The notes under the pieces: generated by a model
Told to the model about the DNA's origin: nothing
The model's input: the letters and a program-made list of their open reading frames with translations, nothing else
The model's database searches: none
Program-made: the position numbers and the translations under genes
Shown here: piece after piece, positions 1 through 5,688 of the stretch
Layout: each line of letters opens with the position of its first letter
Position numbering within the stretch: the first letter of the stretch is position 1
Source of the DNA: Deltaproteobacteria bacterium
GTDB taxonomy: Bacteria; Desulfobacterota; GWC2-55-46
Reading direction: 5' to 3'
Assembly (NCBI GenBank): GCA_016218095.1
Contig: JACREV010000265.1
Coordinates: 1 to 9,778 of the forward strand
DNA: 9,778 nt

Positions 1-1166
1 CCCGGATAGACCATCAGGGGGAAGAACTGGCAGGTATCGGCGTTTATCTCCTTCGCGAACTCAAGAGACCTTTCAAGCGTCTCCCTCGTCTCTCCGGGGT
101 TCCCGGCCATGAAGCAGGAATGGATCATCACCCCCGCCTTTTTCGCGTCAGCGACAAAGGCCCTCATGCGCTCGACCGTGAGCCCCTTTTTTACGGCCTT
201 CAATATCCCGTCGTCTGCGGACTCGAAACCCACGACTATGAGCCTGCACCCGGCCCGCTTCATCGCCCGCATCGTCTCGTAGCTCAAGTTTGCCCTGCAC
301 TCGATAGTCCACGGTACCCTTATCCGCCTTTTGATCATGAGCTCGGAAAATTCGACGGTGTGTTTTTCGTTGAACGAGAAGGTGTCGTCGTCAATGAGGA
401 CCTCCTTCACCTCCGGGAGCTCGCGCTCGATGTAGTCGAACTCTGCGACGATGCTCTCCGGAGACCTCTGCCTGTGGCCGCGCCCGAACATCTTCTCCGG
501 GTACACGCAGTATGTGCACCTCGCGTTGCACCCGCGCGACGTGAAGATGGAGACTATCGGATACCTGCAGTGCGCGTAGAAGTAGTCCCTGATGTTCAGG
601 TGCCTTTTATATACGGCCGAGACGAACGGGAGGGAGTCGAGGTCCTTGATAAACGCCCTTTCCTTGTTCGAGACTATAGTATCTCCGTCCCTGAATGTGA
701 GGCCGTCGATGTCCTCAAGCCCGGCCCCTCCCGAAAGCCTCTCGGCAAGCTCCGCTATGGTAACGTCGTACTCGCCTCTGGCGACGGCGTCGATGCGCTT
801 GTCGAGCTCAAGCGATTCCTTGGGAAGCGCCGAGACATGCGGGCCCGTCAACACCACAAAGGCCCACGGCATGAGGTCTTTTATCTCACCGGCGACGGAG
901 CAGTCGTTGTATATGCTCGGGGTCGACGTGTAGACTACGACCATGTTCGGGGCAAAATCGTTTACCGTATTCAGGGTCTCGCCCCTCGTCAGCCCTTGGG
1001 CAGGCGCGTCGACGATCTTCACCGTATGCCCTCTTTGTTCGAGGACCCCCGCCGCGTAGGCGTGCCATATCGGGTAATAGATGGTCCCGCTCCTGGTCAC
1101 GGCAGGAGAGCGGGAGAAACGCGAGAACCTCGGCAGGAACGGCGGGTTCAGAAAAAGCACCTTCAT
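1..1166 (-). CDS. B12-binding domain radical SAM protein, 3' end outside window
   Basis: A partial gene of 388 complete codons that starts inside the window and runs off the left edge, so its C-terminus is missing. Residues 1-12 (MKVLFLNPPFLP) and the alternating strands and helices to about residue 145, including a GPHVSALP segment near 109-116, look like a cobalamin-binding Rossmann domain. I see no DxHxxG motif. The radical SAM core follows, with the 4Fe-4S cysteines CNARCTYC at C213, C217 and C220, a DDDTF strand near 259-263, and GFESADDG near 313-320. Such enzymes cleave S-adenosylmethionine to a 5'-deoxyadenosyl radical, and many B12 members methylate unreactive carbons or rearrange skeletons. 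The substrate here is unknown; the setting suggests a sugar or lipid of the surface glycan. The ATG has GGAGG at 1173-1177, six bases upstream, and overlaps the previous stop by four bases (ATGA), so translation is probably coupled. Confidence 0.93.
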   Translation of the reverse strand, partial: MKVLFLNPPFLPRFSRFSRSPAVTRSGTIYYPIWHAYAAGVLEQRGHTVKIVDAPAQGLTRGETLNTVNDFAPNMVVVYTSTPSIYNDCSVAGEIKDLMPWAFVVLTGPHVSALPKESLELDKRIDAVARGEYDVTIAELAERLSGGAGLEDIDGLTFRDGDTIVSNKERAFIKDLDSLPFVSAVYKRHLNIRDYFYAHCRYPIVSIFTSRGCNARCTYCVYPEKMFGRGHRQRSPESIVAEFDYIERELPEVKEVLIDDDTFSFNEKHTVEFSELMIKRRIRVPWTIECRANLSYETMRAMKRAGCRLIVVGFESADDGILKAVKKGLTVERMRAFVADAKKAGVMIHSCFMAGNPGETRETLERSLEFAKEINADTCQFFPLMVYP

Positions 1167-2605
1167 CTCTCGCCTCCCCTGAACCTGACCTTGTCGGAGA
1201 GCTTCCTTATCGCGTTGTTGTTGAAAAAGAGCCTCTGGAAGGCCATCGTCGAGCCGAGATACGAGAGCGGGTACTTAAGAGGGCCGTATCTTTCGAAGAC
1301 CCTCTCTATGCCTTTTTTCTGGATATCGAGCGTAACGTTACGGAGTCTTTTGGCGAGCCCTTCCCGCTCCTCAAGGGAAAGCTCAGGCGTAGTAAAGAAG
1401 GGCTTCCCCGTTTTTTTTGAGAACCTCAAGTTCTTGTCCATGCTGTTGAGGAGCTCAAGCGGGTCGTCTGTCCAGGCCTTTTTCTCCTCCACCCAGTCCC
1501 AGAGCGCGGTCCCCGGAAAAGGCATGAGGTTGTAGAAATCGGCCTTGAAGACCGGGTACTTATTGGCTATCCTTATCGAGTCTTCGATGTCTTCGGCGGT
1601 CTCTCCCGGAGCGCCGTAGACGAAGAAGAGCGAGACCTCGAACCCGAGTTCACAACTCATCTTTATGGCCGACTCTATCTCCGCCATCGTCTCGCCCTTT
1701 TTAAGCGTTTTGAGGACCTTGTCGTTCCCGGCCTCAACGCCTATGCCGAAGCTCTTAAAGCCGACCTCTTTCATGCGGACGAGCATCTCACGCTCGATCT
1801 TATCGGCCCTTATGCCGTTAGAAGCCCTTAATGTGAGCCCCTTGAGCCCCCTCTTCTCTATCTCGTCGCAGAGCCCGAAGACCCGTTCCCTATAGAATGT
1901 GAAGTTGTCGTCGAGGAAGTTGAAGATGCGCATGCCGGTCGAATACCAGTATTCGAGCTCGGAGCCTATGCCTTCAATCGACCTTGTCCTTATCTGTTTG
2001 CCGAGCGTAAGCCCGACCGAGCAGAATATGCACGAATACGGGCACCCTCTGGAGGTGATCACGCCCATCTCGTTCGCGTACTTCTGTAACTCGAATTTTT
2101 CATATCTCGGCCAGCTTATCGCGTCGAGGTCGCCGGGCCGCTCGAAGGGGCTTCCGCAAACCCTACCGGATGCGTCCCTGTAGACGACCCCGGGTATGGA
2201 GGACGGGTCTTCGCCTTTGAGATACCTGAGGAGCGAGAACTCGGATTCGCCGGTGAAAGCGAGGTCGACCTTCGGGTATTCTTCGAGTATCTTCCTGCCG
2301 AGTATGGTCACGTGGGGCCCGCCCGCCATGGTCGTGACCCCGGGGTACGCGTCTTTTACGGCGCCGAGGAGTCCGAAGAACTTTTTGTGCCCCACGGTGT
2401 AGACCGTGGTCCCGACGCAGTCGTAGCCGCCCTTTTTAATCCTTTCGAGGACGTCTTCTTCGGAGTAGCCGAGCTTCATGTCTATTACGTCATAATCCGC
2501 GCCTCCGTCCGACAGCGCCTCGGCGAGATAACCGGTGCCCAAGGGCGGCCTGCTCGACCCGAGCTCATCCGAGTAGACATTGTAAAGGAGCAGTATCCTT
2601 TTCAA
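1163..2605 (-). CDS. B12-binding domain radical SAM protein
   Basis: A complete 480-residue protein. Residues 1-150 form a cobalamin-binding-like domain: MKRILLLYNVY start, RPPLGTGYLA near 19-29, GGPHVT near 95-100 and the family-typical FTGESEFSLLRYL near 117-129. The radical SAM domain follows, with CPYSCIFC giving C188, C192 and C195, then FLDDNFTF near 230, GIGVEAGND near 287-295 and VYGAPGETAED near 333-343. The C-terminal 100 residues are basic and helical, without a recognised domain. It probably does SAM/4Fe-4S radical chemistry with cobalamin on a lipid or glycan precursor; the reaction cannot be read from sequence. The start is TTG, chosen because the exact AAAGGAGG at 2614-2621 sits eight bases upstream and the next in-frame Met is residue 43. 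It overlaps the end of the GT9 gene by 41 bases and its own stop overlaps the next ATG. The two radical SAM proteins differ in sequence and do not look like a recent duplication. Confidence 0.94.
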   Translation of the reverse strand: MKRILLLYNVYSDELGSSRPPLGTGYLAEALSDGGADYDVIDMKLGYSEEDVLERIKKGGYDCVGTTVYTVGHKKFFGLLGAVKDAYPGVTTMAGGPHVTILGRKILEEYPKVDLAFTGESEFSLLRYLKGEDPSSIPGVVYRDASGRVCGSPFERPGDLDAISWPRYEKFELQKYANEMGVITSRGCPYSCIFCSVGLTLGKQIRTRSIEGIGSELEYWYSTGMRIFNFLDDNFTFYRERVFGLCDEIEKRGLKGLTLRASNGIRADKIEREMLVRMKEVGFKSFGIGVEAGNDKVLKTLKKGETMAEIESAIKMSCELGFEVSLFFVYGAPGETAEDIEDSIRIANKYPVFKADFYNLMPFPGTALWDWVEEKKAWTDDPLELLNSMDKNLRFSKKTGKPFFTTPELSLEEREGLAKRLRNVTLDIQKKGIERVFERYGPLKYPLSYLGSTMAFQRLFFNNNAIRKLSDKVRFRGGER

Positions 2606-3824
2606 CGGTAGTCCCTCCTTTCAGCAACGCCTTTGCCTCCGTGAAGACCTCTTCAGCCGTTATGTCCGATATGCACCTGCCCGTGCCGCCGCCAGGGTTC
2701 AGCACGCACGCGAACTGCCAGCACGGCGAACATGGGTAGGCCTTGTAGACTATCCTTGCGCCGTCGCCCCGTGGCCCAAACACATCGGGCGACTGCGGCC
2801 CCATAAGCGCCACCACGGGGATCCCGGTCGAGGCCGCTATGTGCATCGGGCCGCTGTCGAGCCCGATGTAGAGGGCCCCGCTCTTCATCGCCGCCTTCAA
2901 ACCTGAGAGGTCGAAGGCCCCGCACCCGTTCACAACGCGGCTGTATGGATACTTCATCTGTTCCATTATCCTGTGCGCCCTTTCGTAGTCGGACTTCGCT
3001 CCGATAAGCGCAATGTTCAGCGTCAGGTCGAGTTGAAGGAGCCTCCCGGATAGATCGGCGAACCTCTCCTCCGGCCATCTCCTTAAGACACCGCCGGAAC
3101 CGATATGGATGAAGACCCTCCTGCCATCAGGGCCTCTACCGCGCTCCGGAACGGCCCTGCTTGCCGCACCCGCCACCCGAGTCAGGTCCTCGTTTTCGTA
3201 TATTTCGATCCCGCCGAGTTCCATGAGCGCGTCGACGAAGTGCATGTATATCTTCCCCCTCCTGTCACGCCCCTTGTGCGGCCGTTTTTTGTCGAGGCCT
3301 TTCAAAGGCCCCTTTACCTTTTCAGGCCCGGCCTTCGGCTCCCTTATCAAAGATATCCAGGAAGACCTCATGGGGTTGGGAAAACGCGCGACGCTCCTTA
3401 CAGGGACCCTGTTCGCGACAAGCCACCTGAACGTCCTGCCGTCGCCCCGGAGCAAAAGCGCGGAGCTGTAGGGTGTTTTTTCAAGCGCCTCTCCGGGAAA
3501 GGGCGTCCTCTTTTGAGACCTGGAATATTTTTCGGAGTCGTAGACGTATACGCCGTCTATGCCTTCGCAATCGCGCGCAAGGCTTAAGTTGATCGAATCG
3601 ATAAGGACTGAAATGCGTATCGAGTCCCCGTGTTTTTTCTTGAGGGCCTCTATAAGGTGCATTGTGAGGACGAAGTCGCCTATCTGCCCGAGCTGGACGA
3701 TAAGGACGTCGCCGTTGACCTCCGCTACAGGCCTGAGCCGCTCGTAGGCCCTCAGCAGGAGTGCCTGCGCGTAAGAGCCGAGCGAGAGCGCTATCGTCCT
3801 TGAGATGAACGCGTACCTTTGCAA
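2565..3824 (-). CDS. GT9 heptosyltransferase-family glycosyltransferase
   Basis: Residue numbers count from the TTG at 3824 (419 residues). The ADP-heptose:LPS heptosyltransferase fold is visible. The N-terminal VLIVQLGQIGDF at about 40-51 is the family opening strand and Gly-rich turn. FIHIGSGG followed by RRWPEERFADLS (about 238-257) opens the nucleotide-sugar-binding half. LDSGPMHIAAS-GIPVVALMGPQ (322-344) is the signature donor-binding segment. A Cys cluster, C365, C368, C373 and C384, follows, as in some GT9 members. A basic Lys/Arg/Gly-rich stretch at about 164-191 looks like a lineage-specific insert. GT9 enzymes act at the inner face of the inner membrane on lipid-linked acceptors; the sugar is not certain to be heptose. 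No ATG precedes the conserved start. A longer frame begins with TTG at 3869, but that TTG lies in a T-tract without a ribosome binding site, whereas TTG 3824 has GAGG at 3830-3833. It is the first gene after the promoter at 4068-4095. Confidence 0.92.
   Translation of the reverse strand: MQRYAFISRTIALSLGSYAQALLLRAYERLRPVAEVNGDVLIVQLGQIGDFVLTMHLIEALKKKHGDSIRISVLIDSINLSLARDCEGIDGVYVYDSEKYSRSQKRTPFPGEALEKTPYSSALLLRGDGRTFRWLVANRVPVRSVARFPNPMRSSWISLIREPKAGPEKVKGPLKGLDKKRPHKGRDRRGKIYMHFVDALMELGGIEIYENEDLTRVAGAASRAVPERGRGPDGRRVFIHIGSGGVLRRWPEERFADLSGRLLQLDLTLNIALIGAKSDYERAHRIMEQMKYPYSRVVNGCGAFDLSGLKAAMKSGALYIGLDSGPMHIAASTGIPVVALMGPQSPDVFGPRGDGARIVYKAYPCSPCWQFACVLNPGGGTGRCISDITAEEVFTEAKALLKGGTTVEKDTAPLQCLLG
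2614..2621 (-). promoter_or_regulatory. Strong ribosome binding site deciding a TTG start
   Basis: The minus strand reads AAAGGAGG here, eight bases before the TTG at 2605-2603. It is a perfect anti-16S match and supports TTG as the start of the downstream radical SAM gene. It lies inside the 3' end of the GT9 coding region, so the two genes are probably translated from one message. Confidence 0.8.
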
Positions 3825-3867
3825 ATAAGCCTCGCGTACGGCTTGTATTAAAATGAGCCTTGGAGAC

Positions 3868-3898
3868 AAAAAAACGAGACGCTTGCCCAGGGGGACAA
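3868..3898 (-). terminator. Possible weak terminator or attenuator in GT9 leader
   Basis: On the minus strand TTGTCC (3898-3893) can pair with GGGCAA (3888-3883), with one G-U pair and a four-base loop. Eight bases later come seven consecutive T residues (3874-3868). The stem is short and too far from the T-tract for a good intrinsic terminator. If active it would attenuate transcription from the promoter at 4068-4095 before the GT9 gene. Confidence 0.22.
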
Positions 3899-4013
3899 AG
3901 GTGAGTTTTCCAGGTGATTGGTTTTAAGGCTCGGAGATGAAAAACGAAGGTGTGGGTCGGGGAGAATTCAAGGTGATATCTTCGCGTCAGGAAACTCCAA
4001 GGTCAATCCGCTC

Positions 4014-4035
4014 GGGTATTGTGACAATATTACCC
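4014..4035. promoter_or_regulatory. Operator-like palindrome in the GT9 leader
   Basis: TATTGTGACAATA at 4017-4029 is a perfect 6+1+6 palindrome flanked by GGG (4014-4016) and CCC (4033-4035). The outer arms are offset by three extra bases on one side. It lies about 25-50 bases downstream of the start point expected for the promoter at 4068-4095, where a bound repressor would act as a roadblock. I cannot assign it to a regulator family. Just upstream, 4037-4052 can form a six-base stem with one G-U pair. Confidence 0.35.
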
Positions 4036-4052
4036 GCCCAGGTTCACTTGGG

Positions 4053-4101
4053 ATTTCAATTTACTTGATTATAGCAGGTTCCATTGAAATGTAAAGTAAA
4101 T
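4053..4101. repeat. Two interleaved 8-bp inverted repeats around the promoter
   Basis: ATTTCAAT (4053-4060) is the exact reverse complement of ATTGAAAT (4083-4090), and ATTTACTT (4059-4066) of AAGTAAAT (4094-4101). The pairs interlock rather than nest and enclose the -10 element and spacer. The two left arms overlap by two bases. They could be a dyad operator, but the DNA is AT-rich and eight-base arms can arise by chance. Confidence 0.4.
4068..4095 (-). promoter_or_regulatory. Near-consensus sigma-70 promoter for GT9 and radical SAM genes
   Basis: The minus strand has a -35 TTTACA (4095-4090, five of six consensus bases), a 16-base spacer and a -10 TATAAT (4073-4068, six of six), preceded by TG one base upstream (TGCTATAAT, an extended -10). 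Transcription would start near 4061 and run left, with a leader of roughly 240 bases to the GT9 start at 3824. It sits 14 bases after the wzy-like stop codon, so the three leftward genes could be expressed independently of the genes upstream. I see no convincing terminator between the wzy-like gene and this promoter. Confidence 0.72.
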
Positions 4102-4109
4102 GATTTAAA

Positions 4110-5471
4110 CTAGATTTTGTTATCCCTATCGAGCCCCAAACCTGCCAGATACATCCCTATGGCAAAGTTAAAACAACCGACATAGAATATGGAGCCGAAC
4201 GAGTTGGCCGAGACAAGTTGTGCGATAAGAGAGCCTCCAAAGGCTAATTTCGTGAAGTCCTTCATGGATGAGCCGCTTATTTTTGCAAATCCGTAAGCCC
4301 TGTATCCGGCAAAGGCGAGCAGTAATAATCCGATCACCCCTGTCTCGGCGGTCCATTCTATATAGGAATTGAGGATAGCAACCCTGTAGGCGTCGAAATC
4401 AAGAGAGTTAAAACTCAGGTTTATGCCATCCGAAATGGTTTTTGCCATAAGCGGTGACTGCCCGATGCCGGCGCCTGAAAACGGGTTCATCGAAATAATC
4501 CCGTATCCTATTTCCCAGGTAAGGGTCCTGTTGTTTTTTGACGTCAATTCGCTGAATAACTTGGCTATCAACGCGTCGTTTATAAAGTCATAGAATACAT
4601 AGACAAGCGCCCCTGTCACGGACACGGAAAGAAAGACCGTCCTTAACCTGAACCTTTTCAGGAACAGTATAGTTGTAATCAAAGCGCCGGTAATCATGGA
4701 TATCGAAAAGGTAAATACGAGGGTAACCACAGTAAAAATTAAGAGTATTTTAAGTGAATTTTGTGAAAACCAGCATCCCTCAAAACGGTGTCTAAGCGCC
4801 CCTATCGAGGTGAACAGCATGCTTATCAGCAGAAGACCGAAGGTCTGCGGTTCTCCCACGTAGCCTGCAAACCTAAGGTATGGCGCCGTTAAAACTGTCC
4901 CCATGCTGATATCCAAAAAAATAAAGAGAAAGACCTGAGCGATTCCGTAAAAAACCACCATCGCATAGAGCATAATGGTAATATTTACGATAAGCAGAAA
5001 CCTGCTTCTTGTATTAAGCGCGGAGACTACAAACCCAATTGCGAATATCGACAAAAAAAGCCTCAGCAAAAAAGAATACCCCCGATATGAAGGTGAGTTG
5101 ATACCCGTGGCCCAGGAAAAGGAATAAGCCTCTAAGGGCATGAATTTGGAAGGAATGATGTGAGAGGCCAGGAGAGAGGCAACAGTCCACGCAAAAAGGA
5201 TGTAAAGGGGTTTTTGAAGGGGGTGGGGTTTTAAGGCCTGCGTTCCGGTAATAAGCCCCTCCGCGATGAAAAGCGCCACCATCAGGAGAGCCACTAATGA
5301 AGATACGCTTATAGAGGCTATCTTCAGCGCATTGTCATTCGATATTATGAAAACCGAGGCGGCAAACAGCGCTGTTAAAAGTACCCTGCCGCTGATTATC
5401 TCCGGTATTCCGTAAAAAGACCGTGCCTTCAAAGAGTTTTTTGCTATTTCCATTTTTTGCGCCTTTTCCAT
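4110..5471 (-). CDS. O-antigen ligase/polymerase-like integral membrane protein (Wzy/WaaL type)
   Basis: A 453-residue, very hydrophobic protein with about 11-12 predicted membrane segments (roughly 29-44, 51-70, 87-103, 135-152, 157-187, 207-224, 240-270, 278-295, 375-393, 408-424, 427-446). The long loop between about 297 and 370 is the family hallmark. It contains NNRTLTWEIGYGI (313-325) with R315, then NPFSGAGIGQS (329-339), and leads into LNSYIEWTAETGVIG (367-381), which resemble the conserved Arg, NPxxGxG and N-x-E-x-G features of the Wzy_C/O-antigen ligase superfamily. It should work on the periplasmic side of the inner membrane, polymerising undecaprenyl-linked repeat units or ligating them to an acceptor; sequence alone does not separate these. 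ATG 5471 has no ribosome binding site, whereas ATG 5453 (Met7) has AAGG eight bases upstream and may be the true start. GC is about 38-45% in sampled lines, well below its neighbours, suggesting separate acquisition. Its 5' end overlaps the leftover tail of a GT4 gene. Confidence 0.9.
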   Translation of the reverse strand: MEKAQKMEIAKNSLKARSFYGIPEIISGRVLLTALFAASVFIISNDNALKIASISVSSLVALLMVALFIAEGLITGTQALKPHPLQKPLYILFAWTVASLLASHIIPSKFMPLEAYSFSWATGINSPSYRGYSFLLRLFLSIFAIGFVVSALNTRSRFLLIVNITIMLYAMVVFYGIAQVFLFIFLDISMGTVLTAPYLRFAGYVGEPQTFGLLLISMLFTSIGALRHRFEGCWFSQNSLKILLIFTVVTLVFTFSISMITGALITTILFLKRFRLRTVFLSVSVTGALVYVFYDFINDALIAKLFSELTSKNNRTLTWEIGYGIISMNPFSGAGIGQSPLMAKTISDGINLSFNSLDFDAYRVAILNSYIEWTAETGVIGLLLLAFAGYRAYGFAKISGSSMKDFTKLAFGGSLIAQLVSANSFGSIFYVGCFNFAIGMYLAGLGLDRDNKI

Positions 5472-5527
5472 GGCGATGGGGCAACTACCCGCCTGTAGAG
5501 ATCTGCAAGCTCAACGCATACGGCGTA
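5444..5527 (-). pseudogene. 3' remnant of a second GT4 glycosyltransferase gene
   Basis: In the frame starting at 5527 the minus strand encodes YAVCVELADLYR, then RVVAPSPWKRRKKWK and a TAG at 5446-5444: 27 codons and a stop. The intact GT4 gene ends with the same 12 residues (331-342), then WIAPERRSKEARTT and a stop: 26 codons and a stop. The first 36 bases differ at one position, and similarity beyond them persists mainly at protein level (an AP and basic tail in both). This fits the end of a paralogous or recombined GT4 gene whose body is missing. The frame is open only back to a TAA about 33 bases further upstream, so no full gene remains. It overlaps the start of the wzy-like gene. Confidence 0.6.
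5499..5527. repeat. 29-bp direct repeat, copy 1 (scar)
   Basis: These 29 bases are identical to 6756-6784, in the same orientation. Allowing one mismatch the match is 36 bases (5492-5527 with 6749-6784). This copy lies in the remnant GT4 tail; the other is in the intact GT4 gene. Together they flank the GT2 gene. Confidence 0.95.
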
Positions 5528-5681
5528 TATGTTCCCAACTATCTGTATAAAGCAGATGCATTACCTCTTCGTGCATCGGAAGCTGGTTTATAAATGGGGC
5601 CACCAGCACAAAATACGCCGCTATTGGAATAACAAACGGTCCATGACGCTTTAATATATTTTCTTTTGCGTCTGAATCCAT
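5511..5681 (-). pseudogene. Truncated 5' end of a probable GT-C membrane glycosyltransferase
   Basis: A 56-codon frame begins with ATG at 5681, seven bases after the GT2 stop, with AGGTGA just before it. It starts with a charged, probably cytoplasmic segment (MDSDAKENILKRHG), then a hydrophobic helix (about 15-34) and QLPMHEEVMHLLYTD, an acidic, probably extracytoplasmic stretch. One helix followed by an acidic first loop is how polytopic GT-C enzymes of the GT39/ArnT type begin. After about residue 50 the frame enters the GT4 tail remnant in the wrong register and stops at 5513-5511. GtrB-like GT2 enzymes make undecaprenyl-phosphate sugars that GT-C enzymes use, so this position fits a lost partner. 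It could instead be a genuine small membrane protein, but the out-of-frame end argues against that. The GT-C assignment is inference from topology and context. Confidence 0.5.
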
Positions 5682-5688
5682 ATTTCAC

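Noticed and set aside
120..1535. Long open plus-strand frame (471 codons)
   Set aside because: It lies antisense to two well-supported radical SAM genes, its protein is low-complexity Arg/Pro/Val-rich with no recognisable domain, and GC-rich genes commonly leave such antisense frames open.
2312..3587. Other plus-strand frames opposite the radical SAM and GT9 genes
   Set aside because: They mirror the codon structure of the minus-strand genes, have no ribosome binding sites or motifs, and conflict with well-recognised proteins.
3825..3869. N-terminal extension of the GT9 protein from TTG at 3869
   Set aside because: That TTG falls at the end of a seven-T tract with no ribosome binding site, while TTG 3824 has GAGG at the right distance. 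The extension cannot be fully excluded.
4025..4045. GGGCGGGTAA in the GT9 leader as an ops/JUMPstart-like element for RfaH-type antitermination
   Set aside because: The core GGCGGTAG is interrupted by an extra G and the flanking bases do not fit. The similarity is too weak to call, although the setting would suit it.
4037..4052. Stem-loop as a terminator for the wzy-like gene
   Set aside because: On the minus strand the six-base stem is followed by CGGGTAATATT rather than a T-run, so it does not resemble an intrinsic terminator.
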